Assembly (NCBI GenBank): GCA_943846595.1 | Contig: OX044355.1 | Coordinates: 558,001-622,000, forward strand | Direction: 5' to 3' | Source of the DNA: an uncultured Polaribacter sp. | Lineage (GTDB): Bacteria; Bacteroidota; Bacteroidia; Flavobacteriales; Flavobacteriaceae | DNA length: 64,000 nucleotides | Translations under genes and position numbers: made by a program | Notes under the pieces: model-generated | Seen by the model: the letters and a program-made list of their open reading frames with translations, nothing else | Database searches by the model: none | What the model was told of the DNA's origin: nothing | Shown here: positions 56,580 to 64,000 of the stretch, one piece after another | How the letters are laid out: each line of letters starts with the position of its first letter | How positions within the stretch are numbered: position 1 is the first letter of the stretch

Positions 56580-56812
56580 GAATGAATAAAAATACTGCTT
56601 TTAAGGAAATCATCCGCATAATAATTGTTAAAAGGCCGGGGAATACTTAAAGTGGTGGATTAATTTTAGATCGGTTTTGAGCATTCCGTTATTTTAATTG
56701 CAGCACAAAAAAACACTTAGGTTTCTTTTTTTAATGATCCTTCCCAGGTAAAAAAATTGCAATTCCTCTCCTTTTTTATTCTAAAAACAGCTTAAAAACA
56801 CCCTTTTTTTCT
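56580..56812. other. Gene-free stretch between DUF4175 and gltX
   Basis: The whole gap to the gltX start is 296 bases and lies between divergent genes. I see no RNA gene, repeat or open frame in it. The gltX promoter box lies near its right end. Confidence 0.6.
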
Positions 56813-56846
56813 TTGTGGGAATTTCACTCCTCTTCCAAGAAAAAAG

Positions 56847-56854
56847 TATCTTTG
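56847..56854 (+). promoter_or_regulatory. -7 promoter box of gltX
   Basis: TATCTTTG matches TAnnTTTG, 21 nt before the ATG at 56876. It lies inside the longer frame from 56813 and so excludes that start. Confidence 0.65.
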
Positions 56855-56875
56855 CGACATCCAAAAACCAAAAAG

Positions 56876-58399
56876 ATGGAATCTAATGTTCGTGTTCGTT
56901 TTGCCCCAAGTCCCACAGGTCCCCTACATATGGGTGGTGTAAGAACTGCGTTATTTAATTATTTATTTGCTAAAAAGCACAACGGTACTTTTATTTTACG
57001 GATTGAAGACACAGACCAGACCCGTTATGTGGCCAATGCAGAACAGTACATTATAGATGCAATGGATTGGTGCAACATTCCTTTTGATGAAGCTCCTGGA
57101 AAAAATGAAAAATTTGGACCTTATCGACAATCTGAACGAAAAGAGCTCTATAAAAAACACGTCGAAGTGCTGTTACAATCGGGGTGGGCATACTATGCTT
57201 TTGACACTGCAGCACAATTGGATGCAGAAAGAAAAGGACATGAAGAAAAGGGAAAAACCTTTATTTATAACTGGCACAACCGAGAAAAAGGACGTTTGGT
57301 AAACTCCTTGGTATTGACAGACGAAGAGGTACAAAAACGAATTAATCGTGGTGATAAATATGTCGTTCGTTTCAAATCTCCTAAAGATGAAGCCCTTGTA
57401 ATACGGGACGAAATTCGTGGAGAAATTAACATTGATACCAATGTGTTGGATGATAAGATTTTATTTAAATCAGATGGAATGCCTACCTATCATTTGGCAA
57501 ATATTGTCGATGATCATTTTATGGAGATCTCTCACGTGATTCGAGGTGAGGAATGGTTGCCTTCTATGGCATTGCATGTTTTGCTATACCGTGCTTTCAA
57601 TTGGACTGCACCAAAATTTGCACACTTGCCATTGATTTTAAAACCTGTTGGTAAAGGAAAATTAAGCAAACGAGACGGAGATAAATTAGGATTTCCAGTA
57701 TTTCCATTAGAATATACCAATGAACTAACAGGAGACATTTCTCGAGGTTATAAAGAGGATGGCTACTTTGCAGATGCCTTTGTAAACATGTTAGCGTTAT
57801 TAGGGTGGAATCCTGGTACTGAACAAGAAATTTTTTCTTTGGAACAATTGGTACAGGAGTTTGACTTGAATAGAGTGAGTAAGTCTGGTGCAAAATTTAG
57901 CCCTGAAAAAACCAAATGGTTCAACCAACAATATATGCAAACGAAAGACGATACCACTTTAACAGAGTTGTTTCTTCCGATATTAGAAACGAAAGAGGTT
58001 TCTTCTGAAAAAGAATATGTTCAAAAAGTAGTAAGTGCTATTAAAGAGCGTGCTGTTTTTGTGGAAGATTTTTGGGCGTTGTCTGATTTTTATTTTCAGG
58101 ATCCAACAACCTACGATGCAAAGGCCTCTAAAAAAAACTGGAAAGAGGGTGCTACTGACTTAATGAACGAATTGCTTGTTATTGTAAAAGAGATTCAAGA
58201 ATTTACGGCGGCAAATGTAGAAACCGTGATTAAGGGGTGGATTACCGGCAAAGAAATTGGTTTTGGAAAAGTAATGCAACCCCTTCGATTGAGTTTAGTA
58301 GGGGCTTTAAAAGGACCTCATTTGTTTGATATTATTGAAATGATTGGAAAAGAAGCTAGTATCAAAAGAATTGAAAACGCCATTGATTTTCATCGATAA
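56876..58399 (+). CDS. gltX: Glutamyl-tRNA synthetase
   Basis: Charges tRNA-Glu. The class I HIGH-type motif is PSPTGPLHMGG and the KMSKS-type motif is GKLSKRDGDK. The anticodon-binding helical domain occupies the C-terminal third. With the ATG at 56876 (MESNVRVRFAPSPTGP) it has 507 aa, which is normal. A hairpin terminator follows. Confidence 0.97.
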   Translation: MESNVRVRFAPSPTGPLHMGGVRTALFNYLFAKKHNGTFILRIEDTDQTRYVANAEQYIIDAMDWCNIPFDEAPGKNEKFGPYRQSERKELYKKHVEVLLQSGWAYYAFDTAAQLDAERKGHEEKGKTFIYNWHNREKGRLVNSLVLTDEEVQKRINRGDKYVVRFKSPKDEALVIRDEIRGEINIDTNVLDDKILFKSDGMPTYHLANIVDDHFMEISHVIRGEEWLPSMALHVLLYRAFNWTAPKFAHLPLILKPVGKGKLSKRDGDKLGFPVFPLEYTNELTGDISRGYKEDGYFADAFVNMLALLGWNPGTEQEIFSLEQLVQEFDLNRVSKSGAKFSPEKTKWFNQQYMQTKDDTTLTELFLPILETKEVSSEKEYVQKVVSAIKERAVFVEDFWALSDFYFQDPTTYDAKASKKNWKEGATDLMNELLVIVKEIQEFTAANVETVIKGWITGKEIGFGKVMQPLRLSLVGALKGPHLFDIIEMIGKEASIKRIENAIDFHR

Positions 58400-58422
58400 A
58401 CAAGAAAATTACATTTTATAAA

Positions 58423-58455
58423 AAAACCACAACATTTTGTAAGTGGTTTTTTTTT
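58423..58455 (+). terminator. Terminator downstream of gltX
   Basis: AAAACCAC (58423-58430) pairs with GTGGTTTT (58443-58450) across a 12-nt loop, followed by further T residues. Confidence 0.75.
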
Positions 58456-58512
58456 GCTTAAATGTGTAACATTCTATAAAAACTTCGTCTTGTAATTAAC
58501 TACTTAAAGCGG

Positions 58513-58520
58513 TATCTTTA
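58513..58520 (+). promoter_or_regulatory. Weak -7 promoter box of the SPFH gene
   Basis: TATCTTTA differs from TAnnTTTG in the last base, 34 nt before the ATG at 58555. Confidence 0.35.
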
Positions 58521-58554
58521 CAAAAAGCGAATATTCACCTTTTAAAAAATAAAT

Positions 58555-59481
58555 ATGAATTTAATTCCAATTATTATAATCAGCCTTATTGCCCTTTTTC
58601 TTTTCTCCGCTATTTTTACGGTTAAGCAACAAACGGCTGCAGTGATAGAAACTTTCGGAAAATTTAGTAGCATTCGTCAATCTGGTTTTCAAATAAAGAT
58701 ACCAATCATCCAAAGAATTGCGGGAAGATTGAGTTTAAAAATTCAACAACTAGATGTAATTATTGAAACAAAAACAAAGGATGACGTTTTTGTTAAATTA
58801 AAAGTTTCTGTTCAATACAAAGTAATTAAAAGTAAAGTAGAAGACGCTTTCTATAAGCTCGATTATCCACACGATCAAATTACTTCCTATGTTTTTGATG
58901 TAGTAAGGGCTGAAGTTCCTAAAATGATTTTAGACGATGTTTTTTTACGAAAAGATGATATTGCCATTGCGGTAAAATCTGAATTGAACGAAGCGATGAT
59001 GACTTATGGGTATGACATTATTAAAACCTTGGTAACAGATATAGATCCAGACGCACAAGTAAAAGAAGCAATGAATCGAATTAATGCTGCTGATAGAGAA
59101 AAAACTGCAGCACAATATGAAGGAGATGCACAACGTATTTTAATTGTAGAACGAGCAAAAGCAGAAGCAGAAAGCAAGCGTTTACAAGGACAAGGTATTG
59201 CAGATCAACGTAGAGAAATTGCTCGTGGATTGGAAGAGTCTGTAGAGGTTTTAAATAAAGTAGGTATCAACTCACAAGAAGCTTCAGCTTTAATTGTAGT
59301 TACACAACATTATGATACGCTACAATCAATTGGGCAACAAACCAATAGTAACTTAATATTGTTACCGAATTCTCCGCAAGCGGGAAGCCAAATGTTGAAC
59401 GATATGGTCGCTAGTTTTACGGCAAGCAATCAAATTGGTGAGGCAATGAAAAACCCAAAACCAAAAAAATTAGAAAGCTAA
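58555..59481 (+). CDS. SPFH/band 7 membrane protein (stomatin-like)
   Basis: A 308-residue protein anchored by one N-terminal membrane segment (residues 3-22, LIPIIIISLIALFLFSAIF). The SPFH/PHB domain follows (about 24-200), with the typical DQITSYVFDVVRAEVPKM. A charged helix (AKAEAESKRLQGQGIA) and a C-terminal tail come after. Family members form oligomers that organise membrane microdomains or control proteases. It has its own terminator and is convergent with a TatA gene. Confidence 0.92.
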   Translation: MNLIPIIIISLIALFLFSAIFTVKQQTAAVIETFGKFSSIRQSGFQIKIPIIQRIAGRLSLKIQQLDVIIETKTKDDVFVKLKVSVQYKVIKSKVEDAFYKLDYPHDQITSYVFDVVRAEVPKMILDDVFLRKDDIAIAVKSELNEAMMTYGYDIIKTLVTDIDPDAQVKEAMNRINAADREKTAAQYEGDAQRILIVERAKAEAESKRLQGQGIADQRREIARGLEESVEVLNKVGINSQEASALIVVTQHYDTLQSIGQQTNSNLILLPNSPQAGSQMLNDMVASFTASNQIGEAMKNPKPKKLES

Positions 59482-59500
59482 AAACACTTTTTATAAAATA

Positions 59501-59540
59501 AAAAGCTCCGTATGATATTTCAAACGGAGCTTTTTTTATT
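59501..59540. terminator. Bidirectional terminator between the SPFH gene and tatA
   Basis: AAAAGCTCCGT (59501-59511) pairs with ACGGAGCTTTT (59524-59534) across a 12-nt loop, with A and T runs on both sides. Confidence 0.85.
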
Positions 59541-59554
59541 TGTATGTTAAAAAA

Positions 59555-59761
59555 TTAGTTTCCTTCTTCTAATTTTTCGTCTTTCTTTGCTTCTTTCTCC
59601 TCGTCTTTCGTGGCTTTTTTAAATTCTTTAATACCACCACCAATACCTTTCATTAATTCTGGAATCTTTTTACCACCAAATAATAGTAAAAGTGCCCCTA
59701 CAATAAGTGCCATCGAAAGTGGACTTGGCATTCCTAATAAAAAAATATTTAAAGAGATCAT
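59555..59761 (-). CDS. Second twin-arginine translocase subunit TatA/TatE
   Basis: A second TatA-like subunit, 68 aa from the ATG at 59761 ([20 protein letters not shown]). The membrane segment is followed by [20 protein letters not shown] and an acidic/basic tail. The FGG(K/A)KIPE turn is the family hallmark. The start at 59791 is less likely because the -7 box lies next to it. It differs clearly from the TatA at 44731, so the two are probably not redundant copies. Confidence 0.9.
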   Translation of the reverse strand: MISLNIFLLGMPSPLSMALIVGALLLLFGGKKIPELMKGIGGGIKEFKKATKDEEKEAKKDEKLEEGN

Positions 59762-59780
59762 GTGTTTCAATTTTAAGGGA

Positions 59781-59788
59781 CAAATATA
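59781..59788 (-). promoter_or_regulatory. -7 promoter box of the second tatA
   Basis: Minus-strand TATATTTG (TAnnTTTG), 19 nt before the ATG at 59761. It decides the start. Confidence 0.6.
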
Positions 59789-59821
59789 CAAAAACGTTTT
59801 TATACTTGATAAAAGAAATTG

Positions 59822-60511
59822 TTAATCCTTTTTCTGAATAATTCCTCCTACTAATTTTTTATCTCTTATTAAGTCTGGATTTCCTTTGTAAAAAATAGAG
59901 CCTCCAAAACTAACTTTTGCATTCAATACTTTGCCTGCAAAAATTTCTGCTTTTGCGCCGGTTCCAGATTTTACCATCGCACTGTTTTCTACTTTCAAAC
60001 CAAAACCATGGTAAACACCATACAAATCTACATCTACATCTTGGTTGTTTGCAGTCCCTGTTAATTTTACAATTCCTCCTGAGATGGCTTTTACAACAAT
60101 ATTTTTGGCTTTTAAAACCACGTTTATGTAAGCGCGCTCTTGTGCTCTTATTTCTACTTCGTCTTGTTGAAAGTCTTTTGCAGTAATGATAGCACCTTGG
60201 TTGGCATCAATTACTGTAAGAATATCTTTGTAAAAAAGTTGAATGAATATTTCTCCATTTGCAGCATTTTTTGAAGGGTTTAAAGAAAAGGGTAAGGAGA
60301 GTTTTAAAGTATTATTCACCGTTTTAACCTTCACTATTTCTGACTTCTCTCCAGTAATTTCTATTTTATTTTCTGTAGATTTAATGAGTTCTACTTCAAT
60401 GCCATTATAAACTTTAAGTATGGTATAATCTCCTAAATTTTTGGTAACTTTTGATTGTGCATGAATTGAAAACGCAAAGAAGAACACTCCTATAAAAATT
60501 ATCTTTTTCAT
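59822..60511 (-). CDS. Secreted GIN-domain (DUF2807) protein
   Basis: A 229-residue protein with a signal peptide (cleavage near FSIHAQ, residue 19) and the GIN/DUF2807 head domain: repeated short beta-strands such as YTILKVYNGIEVELIKSTEN, NIVVKAISGGIVKLTGTANN and VDVDLYGVYHGFGLKVEN, predicted to stack as a beta-helix. It is probably periplasmic or surface-exposed. The role is unknown. Confidence 0.87.
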   Translation of the reverse strand: MKKIIFIGVFFFAFSIHAQSKVTKNLGDYTILKVYNGIEVELIKSTENKIEITGEKSEIVKVKTVNNTLKLSLPFSLNPSKNAANGEIFIQLFYKDILTVIDANQGAIITAKDFQQDEVEIRAQERAYINVVLKAKNIVVKAISGGIVKLTGTANNQDVDVDLYGVYHGFGLKVENSAMVKSGTGAKAEIFAGKVLNAKVSFGGSIFYKGNPDLIRDKKLVGGIIQKKD

Positions 60512-60602
60512 TTTTTTAAATTTTGATTAAAAATTCTTACAATAAAGTTACTAATATAAAGTGTTTTTCTATTTTTTATTGTATTTTTTATGTTAAAGTA
60601 GT

Positions 60603-62822
60603 TTAATTTTCAATTAAATTAAAATCTAAATGCTTGCGTTCTAAATCTGCATTTTTCACTTGTACTTTTACATCGTCTCCTAATTGATACATTTGTTTGG
60701 TGGTTTGACCAATAATTGCAAATTGCTGTTCGTCAAAGGAATAAAAATCACTCTTTATATCTCTAATTCTTACCATCCCTTCACATTTATTAGAAGAAAT
60801 TTCTACATAAATACCCCATTCTGTAACTCCGGTGATTACCCCTTCAAAGACTTCATTATTGTGATCTTGCATGTATTTAATTTGCATGTATTTTATGGAT
60901 GCGCGCTCTGCTTTGCTTGCTAGTTCTTCTCTTTTTGAAGAGTGTTTACAGTTTTCTTCGTATTTAATTGCTTTTGGAGTGTCTCCTCCCTCTAAATAAT
61001 GTTGTAACAATCGATGTGTCATTACATCTGGATAACGTCTAATAGGAGAGGTAAAATGACTATAATAGTTAAAAGCCAATCCATAATGGCCTATGTTTTG
61101 TGTAGTATAAACAGCTTTACTCATGGTACGAATCGTGAGTGTTTCAATCATATTTGATTCTGCTTTTCCACGAACATCACTTAATAATTGATTTAAAGAT
61201 TCTGAGGTACTCCCTTTTGTTTCTGTATTTATTTTATATCCAAACTTATCAATAATTTTTTCTAATGCTGCTAATTTCTCGATGTCTGGTTCATCATGAA
61301 CTCTATAAATAAAGGTTTTATTCGTTGCTTTTCCTTTAGAAAAACCAATAAATTCAGCAACTTTACGATTGGCTAGTAGCATAAATTCTTCAATTAATTT
61401 ATTAGCATCTTGTGATGTTTTAAAGAAAACTCCGATGGGGTTTGCTGCTTCATCTAAGTTGAATTTTACTTCTACTCTATCAAATGAAATCGCCCCTTGT
61501 TGCATTCTTTTTTTACGGAGAATTTTTGCCAATTCATCTAATTTTAACGTCGCTTCTACAATTTCTGGAGTTACTTCGTATTCTTTGTCAAGAATCGAAA
61601 CTTCTAAAGGCATTGTATAGGGTTTTATAACTGCTGATAGTGTACAATTTTCGATAATAGATTGTGCTTCTTCATATGCAAAACGTTGATCGGAATAAGT
61701 TACTGTTCTCCCAAACCACTCATTTACAATTTGTGCTTTAGGGTTGATTTCAAAGACGGCAGAAAAGGTAAGTTTTTCTTCATGGGGTCTTAAAGAACAA
61801 ACTCCATTACTTAATTTTTCTGGAAGCATTGGCACCACTCTATCTACTAAATACACAGAAGTAGCTCTTTCGAAAGCTTCGTCGTCTAAAATAGTTTTTG
61901 GTGTTAAATAGTGAGACACATCAGCAATGTGAATTCCGATTTCATAATTTCCGTTTTCTAATTTCTTAAAAGACAATGCATCATCAAAATCTTTTGCATC
62001 TTTTGGATCTATCGTAAAAGTAAGATCTTGACGCATATCCCTCCGTTTACCAATCTCTTCTTTGGTTATAATAATAGAAAGATTCTCTGCTTCTTGTTCT
62101 ACTTCTGTAGGAAACTCATACGGTAAATCGTATTCTAACAAAATAGCATGCATTTCTGTATTATGTTCTCCTGGTTTCCCTAGAACTGCGGTAATTTCTC
62201 CGAAGGGATTTTTAGATTTCGCTGGCCAATCAGAAATTGTAACTTGTACTTTATCACCATCTTCTGCACCATTCATTTTATTTTCTGAAATGAAAATATC
62301 TACATACATTTTATTATTGTCTGGAACTACAAAGCCAAAATTTTTATTCTTTTGTAAAACTCCTACAAACTGTGTTTTGGATCGTTCTAAAACTTCAACA
62401 ACATCAGCTTCGTATTTTTTTCCACTTCTCTTTTTAAATACATATGCTTTTACCGTATCATTATGCAATCCTTTTCCAAGGTTTGAATTTGGAATAAAAA
62501 TATCATCTTCGTAATCGTCGGAAATAAAATATCCATTTCCATTAGAGGTAATATCTAAGGTACCTGTAGTATATTTTCGATTTTTATTTATTTGAAATTT
62601 CCCACGATCTATTTCTACAATTTTTTGAGTTCCTGTTAATTCGGCCAATCTCTTTATTACTTGTGTTTTTCCATCGGTATCTGAAATACTTAATTTATTA
62701 GAAATTTGTTTGTAATTATAAGATTTTGAAGTGTCTTCATTTAAAATTTTAAAGATATTTTTAGTCAAATCTTTTACAATATTCCCTTTCTTTTTATATA
62801 TATTTTTCTTTTTTCTCGTCAT
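60603..62822 (-). CDS. rnr: Ribonuclease R
   Basis: Processive 3'-5' exoribonuclease that digests structured RNA. Cold-shock/OB domains fill the N-terminal 240 residues. The RNB catalytic domain begins near residue 270, with the acidic metal-binding motif IDPKDAKDFDDALS. A C-terminal S1 domain (GVITGVTEWGIYVEISSNKC) ends the protein. The 739-aa length is normal for Bacteroidota RNase R. It is divergent from the lipid kinase gene. Confidence 0.96.
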   Translation of the reverse strand: MTRKKKNIYKKKGNIVKDLTKNIFKILNEDTSKSYNYKQISNKLSISDTDGKTQVIKRLAELTGTQKIVEIDRGKFQINKNRKYTTGTLDITSNGNGYFISDDYEDDIFIPNSNLGKGLHNDTVKAYVFKKRSGKKYEADVVEVLERSKTQFVGVLQKNKNFGFVVPDNNKMYVDIFISENKMNGAEDGDKVQVTISDWPAKSKNPFGEITAVLGKPGEHNTEMHAILLEYDLPYEFPTEVEQEAENLSIIITKEEIGKRRDMRQDLTFTIDPKDAKDFDDALSFKKLENGNYEIGIHIADVSHYLTPKTILDDEAFERATSVYLVDRVVPMLPEKLSNGVCSLRPHEEKLTFSAVFEINPKAQIVNEWFGRTVTYSDQRFAYEEAQSIIENCTLSAVIKPYTMPLEVSILDKEYEVTPEIVEATLKLDELAKILRKKRMQQGAISFDRVEVKFNLDEAANPIGVFFKTSQDANKLIEEFMLLANRKVAEFIGFSKGKATNKTFIYRVHDEPDIEKLAALEKIIDKFGYKINTETKGSTSESLNQLLSDVRGKAESNMIETLTIRTMSKAVYTTQNIGHYGLAFNYYSHFTSPIRRYPDVMTHRLLQHYLEGGDTPKAIKYEENCKHSSKREELASKAERASIKYMQIKYMQDHNNEVFEGVITGVTEWGIYVEISSNKCEGMVRIRDIKSDFYSFDEQQFAIIGQTTKQMYQLGDDVKVQVKNADLERKHLDFNLIEN

Positions 62823-62880
62823 TTTTTAACTTATTAATGTACTGATTTAAGTTCTTTTTATACTGAAATCAACAACTATT

Positions 62881-62938
62881 GTAAAATACAATTAATTTTA
62901 CTGTTTAAATATTAAATAATAGTTATCAAACTATTATT
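62881..62938. promoter_or_regulatory. Two inverted repeats in the rnr/lipid-kinase divergent gap
   Basis: GTAAAAT and ATTTTAC flank a 7-nt spacer (62881-62901). AATAATAGTT and AACTATTATT are perfect complements across a 4-nt loop (62915-62938). The second ends 26 bases before the lipid kinase ATG. They could be operators or RNA hairpins; the AT-rich context makes chance possible. Confidence 0.35.
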
Positions 62939-62964
62939 GTATTTTGCTTTTTAAATTATTATTT

Positions 62965-63879
62965 ATGTCTAAATCTTGGTTTATAATTGCAAACCCTATT
63001 GCAGGAAATGGAAAATTTTCTAAACAGTGGAAGGAAATTCAACAAGTACTTAACAATAAAAATATAGACTATTCTTTTGTTTTTACACAGTTTTCTAAAC
63101 ACGAAATTGAATTGGTGCAAAATGCAATTCAGCAAGGTTTTAGAAATATTATTTCCGTAGGTGGAGATGGAACACTACATAATATAGTTAACGGAGTAAT
63201 GATGCAAAGGTATGTAAAATCTTCTGATATAACTATTGCAGTACTTCCAATAGGAACTGGTAACGATTGGATTAAAACCTATAACATTCCAAATAATAAA
63301 AAAAAAGCGATCGATTGTATTTCAGAAAGAAAAACAATTCTACAGGATATTGGACAAATAAAAACAACAGCTGGTAAAATTTTCTACTTCAATAATGTAG
63401 CAGGTGTGGGATATGACGGTTATATTGCTAAAAAACTACAAGAAGTAAAAAGATTAGGTGCTTTGTCTTATTTAATTGCTGGAATTTACGGGTTGTTATT
63501 TTATAAAAAGTCAACCTTTAAAATTTTAATAAATCAAACAATAATTAAAACTACTTGTTTAATGACAATTGTTTCAATTTGTAAATTTTCTGGTGGAGGA
63601 ATGCAGTTTTCTAAAAAAGGGGCTCTTAATGATGGATTGTTTGATATTACGATCTTTAAAAATCTTAGTTTATTTGATTTAATTTTAAATATTAAAAAAT
63701 TATACAACGGAAAAATTGTAAATCACCCAAAAGTAGCTACTTATAAAGCAAATGAAATTACAGTAGTTCCACAAAATTCGGAACCCTTTATTCAAGCAGA
63801 CGGTGAATTGATTGGAACTGGAACAGCTACTTTCTCTCTTATTGAAAAAGGAATTCATTTTGTGATTACTTCTAATTAA
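62965..63879 (+). CDS. Diacylglycerol kinase family lipid kinase
   Basis: A 304-residue soluble lipid kinase of the YegS/DgkB type. The nucleotide-binding motif is SVGGDGTLHNIVNG, with VLPIGTGNDWIKTYNIP following. The C-terminal half has the second lobe with GGGMQFSKKGALNDGLFDI. The open frame begins at 62944, but the ATG at 62965 (MSKSWFIIANPIAG) gives the standard start. The substrate could be diacylglycerol, sphingosine or another lipid alcohol. Confidence 0.93.
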   Translation: MSKSWFIIANPIAGNGKFSKQWKEIQQVLNNKNIDYSFVFTQFSKHEIELVQNAIQQGFRNIISVGGDGTLHNIVNGVMMQRYVKSSDITIAVLPIGTGNDWIKTYNIPNNKKKAIDCISERKTILQDIGQIKTTAGKIFYFNNVAGVGYDGYIAKKLQEVKRLGALSYLIAGIYGLLFYKKSTFKILINQTIIKTTCLMTIVSICKFSGGGMQFSKKGALNDGLFDITIFKNLSLFDLILNIKKLYNGKIVNHPKVATYKANEITVVPQNSEPFIQADGELIGTGTATFSLIEKGIHFVITSN

Positions 63880-64000
63880 TTTTTATGTATGGGTATTTTT
63901 ATTTTTTCTTTGGATTCAGAGTTATCAACATTCTATATAATATTCATTTTTCTTTTATTAAATTTTAAAAAATAATGATGTTTATAATAGTTTGTGAATA

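Noticed and set aside
1-64000. tRNA, rRNA, tmRNA, CRISPR arrays and TPP, FMN or other riboswitches.
   Set aside because: I read the gaps between genes and found no cloverleaf, repeat-spacer array or recognisable riboswitch core. A covariance-model search was not possible.

Overview
The window looks like chromosomal DNA from a member of the Flavobacteriaceae (Bacteroidota), most like a low-GC, probably marine genus such as Polaribacter or Tenacibaculum. The genus is inference. The support is AT-rich sequence, little Shine-Dalgarno-like signal, many copies of the Bacteroidota -7 promoter box TAnnTTTG, a sdhCAB operon with a single di-haem cytochrome b subunit, a TonB-dependent receptor with an N-terminal carboxypeptidase-regulatory-like domain, and lineage-typical families (viroplasmin-RNase H, DUF4175, DUF4286, GIN-domain protein). 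No rRNA, tRNA, CRISPR array or intact mobile element was found.

Layout. 1-4.5 kb: purN, a viroplasmin-type RNase H and a large FG-GAP/ASPIC lipoprotein. 4.5-8.6 kb: an unrecognised small protein, then sdhCAB on the minus strand. 8.7-17.4 kb: a secreted BNR-repeat beta-propeller protein, a RhlE-like helicase, an M24 aminopeptidase P, and two alpha/beta hydrolases either side of brnQ. 17.4-18.0 kb: the only long gene-free stretch, holding tandem 20-bp repeats and a decayed ParE toxin gene. 18.0-23.7 kb: thiL, then four lipoprotein genes ending in an MbnP-like/di-haem peroxidase (MbnH-like) pair. 23.8-30.5 kb: sufA-B-C-D and sufS, separated by an opposing serine hydrolase gene broken by an in-frame stop. 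30.6-45 kb: TonB receptor, ribF, serS, TPR protein, DUF4286, rsmA-mgtE, an orphan response regulator next to a SpoU methyltransferase, mutS and tatA. 45-50 kb: an O-methyltransferase, panB, a hydroxyacid dehydrogenase and four small genes. 49.9-56.6 kb (minus): methyltransferase, mnmG, ybeY, DUF4175, with parS-like palindromes in the gaps on both sides of mnmG. 56.8-64 kb: gltX, SPFH protein, a second tatA, GIN-domain protein, rnr and a lipid kinase.

Most of the window is housekeeping: central metabolism (sdh), Fe-S assembly (suf), cofactors (thiL, ribF, panB), translation (serS, gltX, mnmG, ybeY, rsmA), DNA repair (mutS) and RNA decay (rnr, helicase). The parts most worth following up are the four-lipoprotein MbnP/MbnH-like operon, the parS-like sites around mnmG, the cryptic toxin/transposon scar, the interrupted hydrolase, and a set of -7 boxes so close to start codons that leaderless transcription is predicted.
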